Positions 41,837-50,208 are shown, counted from the stretch's first letter. The stretch is DNA of 64,000 nt from Butyrivibrio sp. (GCA_015056495.1 SVGC01000020.1:1-64000), one strand, 5' to 3'. The notes: a model not told the origin generated them from the sequence alone. Made by a program: numbers and translations.

Positions 41837-42430
41837 TTATTTGTCAATACGACGTACTTCAGCGAAACTAATTTCAACTGGTGTTTCACGTCCAAACAAA
41901 TCAACATTGATAGTAGCTGTCTGTTTATTGAAGTCAATCTTCTGAACATAACCAGCTGTATCTTTCCAAACACCTGCTACTACTGCAATCTCATCACCTA
42001 CACCAAAATCAATAGACATATTTTCTGTCTTGATTCCGAGTGGCTTGATCTCTGCATCAGAAAGTGGTACAGGCTTACTTCCCGGACCAACAAATCCTGT
42101 TACGCCACGAGTATTTCTGACAACATACCAAGTTTCATCGTTCATATCCATGTTTACAAGTACATAACCTGGGAACATTTTTCTCTGAACGTTCTTGCGT
42201 GCGCCATTCTTAACCTCTACAACATCCTGTAAAGGAACTCGAACTTCAAGAATCTGATCTTCAAGATGTCTGTTTTCAATAGTCTTCTCAAGATTAGCCT
42301 TTACCTTGTTCTCATATCCTGAATATGTATGAACAACATACCAATGGGCTTTATTTCCTGTTTCAGCCATTTCTGCTGCATCAGGCTTCTCGTCCATTCC
42401 AGCCATATCCTTTTCCATCTCTTCTGACAT
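41837..42430 (-). CDS. nusG: Transcription termination/antitermination protein NusG
   Basis: NusG binds the polymerase clamp and modulates pausing and coupling to translation. The 197-residue product has the NGN domain (AHWYVVHTYSGYENKVKANLEK, RKMFPGYVLVNM) and the KOW domain (GVGDEIAVVAGVWKDTAGYV). An N-terminal acidic extension of about 27 residues (MSEEMEKDMAGMDEKPDAAE) precedes the NGN domain, longer than usual. It follows secE by 15 bp. Confidence 0.97.
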   Translation of the reverse strand: MSEEMEKDMAGMDEKPDAAEMAETGNKAHWYVVHTYSGYENKVKANLEKTIENRHLEDQILEVRVPLQDVVEVKNGARKNVQRKMFPGYVLVNMDMNDETWYVVRNTRGVTGFVGPGSKPVPLSDAEIKPLGIKTENMSIDFGVGDEIAVVAGVWKDTAGYVQKIDFNKQTATINVDLFGRETPVEISFAEVRRIDK

Positions 42431-42445
42431 ATACTCTCCTTAAAA

Positions 42446-42664
42446 TCAAAGTGAAGTCAGGAAATTCATTCCTGCTCCAAAAGCGGCATCAAGAATAGCA
42501 ATTACAGCACAAACGATCATTGTAAGAACAACGACAACGCTTGTCTGCTTGATAACATCATCTCTCTTAGGCCACATGATCTTTGTAAATTCTGCAGCAA
42601 CACCTAAAAAGAAATCAGCTACCTTATTTGACTTAGCTTTCTTTTCTACTTTTGTCTCTGCCAT
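42446..42664 (-). CDS. secE: Protein translocase subunit SecE
   Basis: This 72-residue single-span subunit stabilises SecY. It has the amphipathic KVADFFLGVAAEFTKIMWPKRDDVIK block and one transmembrane segment (about residues 42-65). Normal rpmG-secE-nusG order. Confidence 0.96.
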   Translation of the reverse strand: MAETKVEKKAKSNKVADFFLGVAAEFTKIMWPKRDDVIKQTSVVVVLTMIVCAVIAILDAAFGAGMNFLTSL

Positions 42665-42698
42665 AGCATTAGACTCCTTCCGGATTAATCAGATGAAA

Positions 42699-42848
42699 TT
42701 ACTTTGTCTCTTTGTGTAATGTATGCTTTCTGCAGAATGGGCAGTACTTGTTGATTTCCATTCTATCAGGATGAGTCTTCTTATCCTTTGTTGTATCATA
42801 GTTACGGTTTTTGCACTCTGTGCATGCCAGTGTAATTCTTGTACGCAT
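42699..42848 (-). CDS. rpmG: 50S ribosomal protein L33, zinc form
   Basis: This 49-residue protein reads [20 protein letters not shown] and ends [16 protein letters not shown]. Cys9, Cys12, Cys36 and Cys39 form the zinc site of the C-plus L33. The ATG at 42848 is preceded by GGAGGTG. It is the first gene of rpmG-secE-nusG. Confidence 0.96.
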   Translation of the reverse strand: MRTRITLACTECKNRNYDTTKDKKTHPDRMEINKYCPFCRKHTLHKETK

Positions 42849-42933
42849 TATTCACCTCCGCGCGATTTTCTTAAGCGCTATACTAATTATTTTTTTGCAT
42901 AAAAAAAAGACGTAAAACTTATGTCGCTTATCA

Positions 42934-42962
42934 AATATAACATAGTCAATATTTCTCGTCAA
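42934..42962 (-). promoter_or_regulatory. sigmaA promoter for rpmG-secE-nusG
   Basis: TTGACG (42957-42962) and TATATT (42934-42939) on the minus strand are separated by 17 bp, each with five of six consensus bases. Confidence 0.75.
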
Positions 42963-43378
42963 TGAATTTTTTTTATTTTTCACAACAATTTTTATCACAT
43001 TATTCACACTTTTACAATTTTTTCTTGTGCCTTCACCTTGCGCGTGAATTATCACTACTGAAAAATATTATTATTTTTATATTGATAACATTTTCTTTAT
43101 TTCACTTATTATATTTGATTCTACGTTTATCCTTCATATTAATATATGATTTTTCATCATTCCTGATCCGAAATATGATTAATCATTTTTATTTATTCTT
43201 TAATCATTTTTTATGTTTTTTTCATCAAATTGATGTTTTTTATGATTGTTTTTTTCATTCTTTCATGCTACATTGATAGTGAAAAGATGGCTGAGTATGC
43301 CCCAGTGCAATATAATACCAATGGATTGGTAGAAAAGTTTTTTCAGCACTGTATCATGGAAGAAAGGAGGGGCTGCAT
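42963..43378. other. AT-rich gene-free stretch between rpmG and the FliD-like gene
   Basis: No gene is supported in these 416 bp. A TATAAT (43311-43316, plus strand) may serve the FliD-like gene but has no good -35 box, and no sigma28 motif was found. AGAAAGGAGG just before 43379 is a strong ribosome site. Confidence 0.4.
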
Positions 43379-44677
43379 ATGTCAAAGCTTATACTTGATA
43401 GCGCGTATAATAATTTTCTATCTACATATATGTCTACAGACGTTACCAAGGCTGACACTCATAAAAAGAGTGAGCTGAAGAACGTTCGACAAAATATAGC
43501 CAAGCTCAACAAAGAATCCCCTCTTTATCTGTTAACCAATGATACAAACGCTCAGGCTGAAGCTGTGGGTGTTAAAGAGTATGCCAGAAAGCTTCAGGGG
43601 CATATCATAAATATGAAAGGCGAGACCGAAACTAGTCCTCTTTCAAGAAAATCAGCATTTACGTCAGATCCTGATTCTGTAGAAGCTAACTATATCGGTT
43701 CCAATGATCCCGATTATGAGCCGACTTCATTTGAGATCAGCGTATCTCAGCTTGCAGACAGACAGATCAACGTTGGTTCATATTTAAATAGTGATTCAAA
43801 AGTAAGCCTTCCTGAAGGAACTTACTCTTTTGATATAAGAACAGGTAATCAGGATTACGAGTTCCAGTACTCTATAAATAAGAACGACTCCAACCTTGAA
43901 CTTCAGAATAAGATTGCCAGACTTATCAACAAAGCCAATATTGGTCTGGTGGTGGGCATTTCTGAGGATGCCAACAAGACTGCAATCGAAATACAATCAG
44001 CCCAGACAGGACTTCCAATGGGTCAGAATCAGCAGTTTGATATTTCTGAGGTTGACAGTTCAAATAGCAATAAAGGAACCGTTAATTACCTTGGCCTGAA
44101 CAACATTACACAGAATGCTACAAATGCACACTTTACTCTCAATGGTACAGAACGTGTATCTATAGCCAATCATTTTACTGTTAGTAATGAATACGAGATC
44201 CTTCTTAAAAATATATCTGATAATCAGATCCAGGTCGGCGTCAAAACTGACGGCGAATCACTTTCAGACAGGATCCATGCACTTACAGACAGCTACAATG
44301 ATTTTATAACAAACGCTTCTGCCATAGATGATTCAACCTTTAATTCCAAGAGACTCATTTCTGAGATCAGAGCACTGGCTCTGCATGATCTTGGAGCACT
44401 TGAGGCAAAAGGTCTTTCAATAGATGAAAAAGCCAGGATCATAATAGATAATGACAAAGTATCCCAGTTGGCATCTGAAGGACGCTCAGACGAGATCATC
44501 GATCCGCTGAACAAATTCTCAGATACACTGATAGACAAGACCAAGTCAATATCTATCGATCCTATGAAATACGTAGACAGACCGGTAGTCAATTACAAGA
44601 ATCCTGACAGCAACGATACACCATCTCCTTACATTACCAGTGAGTACTCAGGAATGATGTTCAATTATTACTGTTAA
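43379..44677 (+). CDS. Divergent flagellar cap (FliD)-like protein
   Basis: The 432-residue protein has features of the FliD hook-associated family. A segment TSFEISVSQLADRQINVGSY resembles the FliD N-terminal domain (values of the form ...VSQLA). A region with SLSDRIHALTDSYNDFIT, KRLISEIRALALHDLGALEAKGLSIDEKARIIIDNDKVSQLASEG resembles the FliD C-terminal domain. It is shorter than FliD and lacks the usual first residues (MxxxGLxSGLD-type start), the C-terminal coiled coil, and a second FliD_C half. A lone cysteine is the last residue. It lies next to the flagellar cluster with its own strong ribosome site and terminator. A cap-like or secreted flagellar accessory role is inferred. Confidence 0.65.
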   Translation: MSKLILDSAYNNFLSTYMSTDVTKADTHKKSELKNVRQNIAKLNKESPLYLLTNDTNAQAEAVGVKEYARKLQGHIINMKGETETSPLSRKSAFTSDPDSVEANYIGSNDPDYEPTSFEISVSQLADRQINVGSYLNSDSKVSLPEGTYSFDIRTGNQDYEFQYSINKNDSNLELQNKIARLINKANIGLVVGISEDANKTAIEIQSAQTGLPMGQNQQFDISEVDSSNSNKGTVNYLGLNNITQNATNAHFTLNGTERVSIANHFTVSNEYEILLKNISDNQIQVGVKTDGESLSDRIHALTDSYNDFITNASAIDDSTFNSKRLISEIRALALHDLGALEAKGLSIDEKARIIIDNDKVSQLASEGRSDEIIDPLNKFSDTLIDKTKSISIDPMKYVDRPVVNYKNPDSNDTPSPYITSEYSGMMFNYYC

Positions 44678-44698
44678 AAAAAAAAAAATTATCCGAAT

Positions 44699-44747
44699 TA
44701 AAACCTCCAACGACCACATCTTCACAGGTCATTGGAGGTTTATTTTT
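44699..44747. terminator. Bidirectional terminator between the FliD-like gene and the TPP enzyme gene
   Basis: AAACCTCCAACGACC (44701-44715) pairs with GGTCATTGGAGGTTT (44727-44741) with one mismatch, flanked by T and A tracts on the two sides. Confidence 0.88.
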
Positions 44748-46611
44748 ATTCATTATCAAGCAGATCAATGATCATCAGATCTTTAAGTTCTTCTCTAGGT
44801 AAAAATGGTGCCAGATCTTCCAGTGGAGGACTCACAAGTGTACCATCTTCAAGCCTCTTAGTACTGCTCTTTGGCTCCCATACCTGAGCAGTATCAGTAA
44901 ATACTTCGCAAAAAACAGGACCGTCAACCGCAAGGACTTTAGCCACAACATCATCTATCTCTTCATTCTTATGAATAGAATAATAATCGTAACCAAAAGC
45001 CTTGGCCAGCTTCTCAAACTCAGGGAATGACAGATCTCCGGATTCCGGTCCGATACCAATCTTACACTTATCTTTAAAAAGATTGTTCTGAGTAAGTCTT
45101 ATTGAATGATATCCCTGATTATTTATCAAAAACAACTTGATCGGGAGCTTATTGGTCAAAACAGTCTGCAATTCCTGAAGGTTCATCATGATACTGCCAT
45201 CACCTTCAAGACATATCGTATCTCTCTTACCAGCAGCAACACACAGGCCAATAGCAGCCGGAAGTCCATATCCCATGCTGGCTACAGCACTATTAATGAT
45301 AAATCTGCTGCCCTTCTGGATTTCATAAGCCTGATTACCAACTACACAACATGCGCCGTTAGATACAGCTGTCAGACTGTTATCAGGAAGACTGGAACTG
45401 AGCTTCTTGATAAATGCATAAACATTGGCATACTCTGCTCCGCCAGCCATCTGCTCTTTTCTTACAACCGGATATTTCTCCCTCCAGTTAAGGCATGTAT
45501 CACGCCACTTATCACAATCAGTAAAATAGTTTCTGCCAGCACTTTCTTTTGCATCCAGCGCACCATCCAACTTAGTCAAAAAATCTTTTGCATCAGCCCA
45601 GACTGGCATCTCAACATGGAGAGTCGGTTTCTTAAGCTCAGCCCTATCCACATCAACCATGATAACTTCAGCCGCACGAGCCCAAGTCTTCCAATTATAT
45701 CCAACCTGCCTGATCGAAATACGTGTGCCCACAGCCAGGATCAGATCTGCATTCTGAATAGCCCAGTTACCTGGCCTGTCACCCATGTTTCCAGCTCTGC
45801 CAACATACAATGGATCATTGTTTTCCATCAGATCAACTGCATTCCAATATGTAACAACCGGAACTCCAAGCTTATCACACACTCTTTTAAATACATCGTA
45901 TGCGCCTGCAAGCCTTATTCCATATCCAGCGTGAAAAACAGGTCTCTCAGCCTTTTTTATCTTCTCAATAACAGCATCAATAGTGACCTGATCTACCTCA
46001 GGAGGCAGAATCTCATTATATTCATCATCCTCAGATGGATCATATTCTCTAAGATTGTCTGTTTCAACATATCCGCCCTGATAATTTACAGGAATATCAA
46101 TCCACACAGGACCTGGACGACCTGTAGTAGCCCTGTGCCACGCCTTTTCCAGAGCATACCGTATATCTTCCGGATCTTCGATCATGACTGCATACTTAGT
46201 CATTGGCTCCACAGACTTGACTATATCATACTCCTGATCTCCAACTGCCCTAAGAGGCGCGCCGTCTGTGAACTGCATCGCATACCTTGCAGTAGTATCA
46301 TATCTGACCTGACCACTTATAATGAACATCGGAATTGAATCAAGCCATCCTCCAAGCACACCTGTAAGTGCATTAGTACCACCTGGTCCAGTGGTCACGC
46401 ACACAGCCGCAATTTTATTCTCAAGTCTTGCATAACTCTCTGCCGCAATAGCGCAAGCCTGCTCATGATGATCATATGTGACGTGTAATTTGTCATTGTG
46501 ACCAAGAGCATCGTTCAGATGCATAGCACCGCCGCCTACAACGCTAAATACATCTGTCACACCCTTTTTTACCAAAAAATCTGCCACATAATCAGCAAGT
46601 CTAATCTTCAT
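44746..46611 (-). CDS. Thiamine-diphosphate enzyme, acetolactate-synthase-like
   Basis: The 621-residue protein has the three-domain pyruvate-oxidase/acetolactate-synthase architecture: the N-terminal PYR domain with the catalytic Glu in THYDHHEQACAIAAESYAR-like sequence (about residues 47-63) and CVTTGPGGTNALTGVLGGW, a central domain, and the PP domain with GDGSIMMNLQELQTVL and NNQGYHSI (about residue 470). It differs from IlvB in length and in the C-terminal end, and no small subunit is nearby. Such homologs often occur in surface-sugar or flagellar glycosylation loci, which is only suggested here by the adjacent flagellar genes. GGAG precedes the ATG. Confidence 0.85.
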   Translation of the reverse strand: MKIRLADYVADFLVKKGVTDVFSVVGGGAMHLNDALGHNDKLHVTYDHHEQACAIAAESYARLENKIAAVCVTTGPGGTNALTGVLGGWLDSIPMFIISGQVRYDTTARYAMQFTDGAPLRAVGDQEYDIVKSVEPMTKYAVMIEDPEDIRYALEKAWHRATTGRPGPVWIDIPVNYQGGYVETDNLREYDPSEDDEYNEILPPEVDQVTIDAVIEKIKKAERPVFHAGYGIRLAGAYDVFKRVCDKLGVPVVTYWNAVDLMENNDPLYVGRAGNMGDRPGNWAIQNADLILAVGTRISIRQVGYNWKTWARAAEVIMVDVDRAELKKPTLHVEMPVWADAKDFLTKLDGALDAKESAGRNYFTDCDKWRDTCLNWREKYPVVRKEQMAGGAEYANVYAFIKKLSSSLPDNSLTAVSNGACCVVGNQAYEIQKGSRFIINSAVASMGYGLPAAIGLCVAAGKRDTICLEGDGSIMMNLQELQTVLTNKLPIKLFLINNQGYHSIRLTQNNLFKDKCKIGIGPESGDLSFPEFEKLAKAFGYDYYSIHKNEEIDDVVAKVLAVDGPVFCEVFTDTAQVWEPKSSTKRLEDGTLVSPPLEDLAPFLPREELKDLMIIDLLDNE

Positions 46612-46709
46612 AATATTTCTCCTGTAATTTAAATAACACCTCTATATATCATAAAACTCCAAACACGAACAATCAACCTTAGGCAAAATCCACGCGCTAA
46701 GGGCAATTA

Positions 46710-46802
46710 CATTTATGCAACAATTACCTATCGCGCGAGTGCGCATCCTTAGCGGAGCGTTTTTTATATCATAGGAAAGCTATTTCCTATGATATAAAAA
46801 AA
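46710..46802. repeat. 93-bp dispersed repeat, copy A
   Basis: This copy matches 62971-63063 at about 97 percent over 93 bp, in the same orientation. One half is CGCGCGAGTGCGCATCC followed by TTAGCGGAGCG. The other half is a perfect 19-bp inverted repeat, TTTTTTATATCATAGGAAA then its complement, with loop GCTA (46760-46802 region). Its terminal A tract forms the T run of the csrA terminator on the minus strand. Confidence 0.92.
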
Positions 46803-46826
46803 GAAGCACCTCATACGAGATGCCTC
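46796..46826 (-). terminator. Terminator of the flgM-csrA cluster
   Basis: On the minus strand GAGGCATCTC-GTAT-GAGGTGCTTC forms a 10-bp stem with G-U pairs and is followed by seven T. The T run coincides with the edge of repeat copy A. Confidence 0.88.
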
Positions 46827-46877
46827 TATTTGCCATATGATTACAAACCTCTAATTTTTTATACTTGCCATCATCCA

Positions 46878-47105
46878 TCAGCCAAGGAGCTTCTTAAGTT
46901 CATCAACACCAGCCACATCTGTAGCTTCCTGTGATTCCTTATTTTCCTGCTGGATCTGTAGATATACTTCTTTACGATAAATTGGAACTTCTTTCGGAGC
47001 GGCTATACCAATCTTTACCTGGTCGCCTCGGATATCCAATACCGTAATCTCAATATCGTTATTTACGATGATAGCCTCATTCTTTTTTCTGGATAATGCT
47101 AACAT
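46878..47105 (-). CDS. csrA: Carbon storage regulator CsrA
   Basis: CsrA is a dimeric RNA-binding protein that usually represses translation by covering ribosome sites at GGA motifs. The 75-residue product has [34 protein letters not shown] and [13 protein letters not shown], the RNA-binding strands and helix, followed by a C-terminal tail longer than in Escherichia coli. It lies after fliW, whose product antagonises it in Firmicutes. Confidence 0.97.
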   Translation of the reverse strand: MLALSRKKNEAIIVNNDIEITVLDIRGDQVKIGIAAPKEVPIYRKEVYLQIQQENKESQEATDVAGVDELKKLLG

Positions 47106-47133
47106 ATTTGCCTCTTTTCCTCTTGACGACTAG

Positions 47134-47595
47134 TTATTTTGCTGCAGCTTTTCTCTGTTCCTGAAGATAATCATAAATCGGATACTTAACAAGATACTCA
47201 TCATCATCAATAATAACCTGAGCAGCCTTGCACACTTCAGAATTAATGATAATAGGTCCCTTCAAGTTAACAGTCATTTTCTTTAGATCGCTAGGCACAG
47301 TCACTGTAACAAGGATCAGCAGGTCCTCCTCATTAAGGGGGAACATATCACTGATCTCAGTTCTATCAATAGGAATGCTATAGCCCGGCTTAACAAGAAG
47401 CGGATCTAAAACAGGCAAAGCAAAGCTAGGTTCATCGATGGACTGCAACCATCTGATTGTACTAGACTCCCTATCCGCATCATGGATCAAGGTAAACCTT
47501 GTCATGTCCGGAAAACCGATGATTCCTTTAGGAAATTCAATTATTTTGGAATCATCTACTTCAATTTCTCCAAAAATTCTTGTCGTTAGTCTCAT
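47134..47595 (-). CDS. fliW: Flagellar assembly factor FliW
   Basis: FliW binds flagellin and, when free, binds CsrA and relieves its repression. The 153-residue product has IIEFPKGIIGFPDMTRFTLI, WLQSIDEPSFALPVLDP and TVNLKGPIIINSEVCKAAQVI, all FliW signatures. It is followed by csrA after 28 bp. Confidence 0.97.
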   Translation of the reverse strand: MRLTTRIFGEIEVDDSKIIEFPKGIIGFPDMTRFTLIHDADRESSTIRWLQSIDEPSFALPVLDPLLVKPGYSIPIDRTEISDMFPLNEEDLLILVTVTVPSDLKKMTVNLKGPIIINSEVCKAAQVIIDDDEYLVKYPIYDYLQEQRKAAAK

Positions 47596-47663
47596 TTCGT
47601 GGCCTCCATTGTCACTAATAATATTATAACGTTTATCTAACGCAATATCAATCCTTAATAATG

Positions 47664-47697
47664 CGTTTTTTCGTATAGCTCCGCTATCGCAAAAACG
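47664..47697. repeat. Long hairpin between flgL and fliW
   Basis: CGTTTTT/AAAAACG arms enclose CG/CG and ATAGC-TCC-GCTAT. The loop-side GCTCCGCTA also occurs in the 93-bp repeat (as CGCTCCGCTAAG on its minus strand). It could be a weak terminator or an mRNA processing hairpin. Confidence 0.5.
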
Positions 47698-47719
47698 TTT
47701 ACTAAAAAAATCATCTCCT

Positions 47720-49975
47720 TTATAAATAATTAAGTAATGTTGTCTGTGCCACCTTAGCCGTTGCCATTAGAGAAGCCTGATAGGTAAGCTGAGCTGTAGT
47801 AAGCTGAGTTGCAACTTCCGCCATATCAGAATCCTCATTCTGGGACTGCAAAGTCTTAAATGTTGTACTCTGTGACTGAAGCCTCTTTTGAATAAGTGAC
47901 AATCTCTTGGATCTTGTTCCGTTATCAGTAACCGCTATATTAGCTGTATCAAGGGCCTTCTGAATACTTGTGATCTTGTTTTCAAAAGCCTCCTGAATCT
48001 GCTCTCTAAGATAATTGTATGCCTTCTGGGAAGCATCTATCTCAGTCTGGATCTGCGCCTGTTCAGTCTCATCAGTTGTACTGTTCAGCTTATCAGTAAG
48101 AGTATTGATAACAGTATTCAACTGATTGATCTTATCCATAATATTCTGCAGATCCTCAACATTCCTTTTTACATCAGTAGTAAAAACAGCATCTGCTGTA
48201 GTATTTACAACGATAGTCTGGTTGTAGCCCACATCATAAGCCATATTGCTTGCAGAGCATCCACCATTGTAGATGATATTCTCAGCATCCACGCAGGCAA
48301 AAAGGTTCTGTGGCCTGATATCACCTTTTTCCCACTCCTTCTTATCATATATAACATCGATACTCTGAGCATTGCCCACCGCCTTCAGGGACGAAAGCCT
48401 GTTCTTAAGATCATCACTGATCAGCAGCTCTCCGGTATCCGCATTAAACACTATAGAAGTAGTATTATTGCTAAGAGCTGTATAATACTTGTCAATCTGA
48501 GCCTCACTGGTAGTACTGTAGATAATATTGTCCGGTGCTACATCTATTGAATACTCAGTATAAGATGAATGCACACTACCATTGGAAGTAACCTGGATCA
48601 CGGTAGTTGTATCCATTGAATTATAAGTAGTAACAGCATTGCCATCGTCATCAACAGTAACAATATTGCCGCTGTCATCCAGCTTTCCGGCTACAATATT
48701 GCCATTTGCATCCTTTACACCAAGAGGATATGTGCTGGTTGCATCGCTTGAGAGCACACTTCTGAAGGTAAAAGTTCCATCACTATTAACTGTAATAGAC
48801 TTGGTCGTGCTGCCTGAATAATTGATTGTGTACTGCTGCCCAATTGAATCCAAAAGAGGAATAGTTGTAGACGAATCAGTTCCGTCAGAAAAAGCCATAG
48901 TCGAAATACTTCTTGTATCCAACTGAGCCACAGCCTCAGCAACTGTATCTGACATCTCAGAAACAGCACCATCCGTTGTCACCTTAAAAGTATATTTAGT
49001 ATTAGTATCATTGCCGTCAGCATCTACCAAAGTACCTGTAATATTATAAATTCCAGATGTACCCTCTGTTCCCTTAAATGAACCTTCGTATCTGATACTT
49101 GTTCCATCATTATTTGGAATAGTAACAGTATAATCATCAGAAATAGGAACATAAGCCAGATGCTCAACTCCATCCGCATCTTTGTATGTCAGATTAACTA
49201 CCTGGAGCGAAGTATCAGTAATAGAAGAAGTAGCCGGCTGAGTCAGATTTTCCCTGAACTTAAGAGTAGCGATATTGCCGTCACCCTCAGTATAATCCAG
49301 CGTATTATAAGACAATCTTATTCTGCCTACTGAAATTTCCTGAATATCAATCTCAGCATTGACTTCATCATATGTAGTTGTAGTATCACCAGTTGTCGTA
49401 TCAGTAACTGTTGTCTGATTCAAAACATTATCAGCACTCAGCTCATGGAGATTAACAACTCTTTTTGAAAAACCGACGTCACTTGCTGCAAATTCATCAT
49501 TGATATCATAAAAACTTGCAGTAGTATTTTCCGTATATGTAAGACTGGTATCAGTTCTATATCCTGTAAAAATATATCTACCGGCATAATCCACGTTACC
49601 AGTAGAATAATACTCATCAGAAAGAGCACTGAGCTGAGTGATGATCGTATTCAGATCATCAATAGTCAGATCCTTATTGGCACCCTTATTAACCTGCTGA
49701 ATAGCATCTGTCAAAATATCTGTGATCGTTGAAAGGGAATCCTCTGTAACATCCAGCCAGCTCTTGGCATCCTCTGAGTTTTTTTCATAATACTGAGTCA
49801 GCTGAGTCACATTACTACGAAGCCTCAAGGCTCTGATGGCAATAACCGGATCATCCGATGGTCTGGTGATCTTCTTGCCAGTAGAAAGCATTGTATTTAA
49901 AGTATCTTCCGCTACTTTATTGTTATTGATATTGTACAGGGAATTATTGTTCATTATCTTATTTGTAATTCTCAT
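47720..49975 (-). CDS. flgL: Flagellar hook-filament junction protein FlgL, enlarged
   Basis: The conserved ends are MRITNKIMNNNSLYNINNNK with GKKITRPSDDPVIAIRALRLRS and ITDILTDAIQQVNKGANKDL at the N-terminus, and MAEVATQLTTAQLTYQASLMATAKVAQTTLLNYL at the C-terminus. These form the coiled-coil core of flagellin-like proteins. At 751 residues it is more than twice the usual 300-400; about residues 150-600 are a Thr/Asp/Gly-rich variable region with beta-type surface domains. GGAG lies 8 nt before the ATG. Its leader has a sigma28 promoter and CsrA-type hairpins. Confidence 0.93.
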   Translation of the reverse strand: MRITNKIMNNNSLYNINNNKVAEDTLNTMLSTGKKITRPSDDPVIAIRALRLRSNVTQLTQYYEKNSEDAKSWLDVTEDSLSTITDILTDAIQQVNKGANKDLTIDDLNTIITQLSALSDEYYSTGNVDYAGRYIFTGYRTDTSLTYTENTTASFYDINDEFAASDVGFSKRVVNLHELSADNVLNQTTVTDTTTGDTTTTYDEVNAEIDIQEISVGRIRLSYNTLDYTEGDGNIATLKFRENLTQPATSSITDTSLQVVNLTYKDADGVEHLAYVPISDDYTVTIPNNDGTSIRYEGSFKGTEGTSGIYNITGTLVDADGNDTNTKYTFKVTTDGAVSEMSDTVAEAVAQLDTRSISTMAFSDGTDSSTTIPLLDSIGQQYTINYSGSTTKSITVNSDGTFTFRSVLSSDATSTYPLGVKDANGNIVAGKLDDSGNIVTVDDDGNAVTTYNSMDTTTVIQVTSNGSVHSSYTEYSIDVAPDNIIYSTTSEAQIDKYYTALSNNTTSIVFNADTGELLISDDLKNRLSSLKAVGNAQSIDVIYDKKEWEKGDIRPQNLFACVDAENIIYNGGCSASNMAYDVGYNQTIVVNTTADAVFTTDVKRNVEDLQNIMDKINQLNTVINTLTDKLNSTTDETEQAQIQTEIDASQKAYNYLREQIQEAFENKITSIQKALDTANIAVTDNGTRSKRLSLIQKRLQSQSTTFKTLQSQNEDSDMAEVATQLTTAQLTYQASLMATAKVAQTTLLNYL

Positions 49976-49999
49976 AAGTAAGGCTCCGATAAAACTTCC

Positions 50000-50040
50000 G
50001 ACATTCCCTGTCTACTCACTCCGCACACATTCCTTTGTGC
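50000..50040 (-). promoter_or_regulatory. Two candidate CsrA-binding hairpins in the flgL leader
   Basis: On the minus strand GCACA-AAGGAA-TGTGTGC (50023-50040) and GACA-GGGAA-TGTC (50000-50012) both place GGA in a short hairpin loop, and ACAGGGAATGT is close to the CsrA consensus ACARGGAUGU. Further GGA motifs lie between and around them, including one that overlaps the flgL ribosome site at 49984-49987. Confidence 0.6.
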
Positions 50041-50106
50041 ACGGTAGTCACTGCCTCCGGCCCGCATAAATAGCCCGTGCAATAACACATAATTTCTCTA
50101 CCAAAT

Positions 50107-50133
50107 ATATCGGCACACATTCGTCAAATATTA
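50107..50133 (-). promoter_or_regulatory. sigma28 promoter upstream of flgL
   Basis: TAATATTT (50126-50133), an 11-bp spacer and GCCGATAT (50107-50114) on the minus strand match the sigma28 consensus at six and seven of eight positions. It lies between flgK1 and flgL, so flgL-fliW-csrA can be expressed separately. Confidence 0.75.
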
Positions 50134-50137
50134 AGTT

Positions 50138-50161
50138 AGAGGGTGACACAAATCACCCTCT
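50138..50161. terminator. Hairpin after flgK1
   Basis: AGAGGGTGA and TCACCCTCT form a perfect 9-bp stem around CACAAA. On the minus strand no strong T run follows, so it may only partly terminate transcription or protect the flgK mRNA end. Confidence 0.5.
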
Positions 50162-50208
50162 TTTACATCACATATTAATTAGAATCGTAACTCCAAACAC
50201 CTATCTCA

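Noticed and set aside
41821..41847. TTGACA-N15-TATGAT as rplK promoter
   Set aside because: The spacer is too short and TTGACA is explained by the last codons of nusG (Ile-Asp-Lys). It is left as a remark in the leader entry.
45106..46338. Plus-strand open frame of 410 codons inside the thiamine-diphosphate enzyme gene
   Set aside because: It is antisense to a clear conserved gene, has no ribosome site and reads as low-complexity Ile/Ser/His-rich sequence without any family motif.
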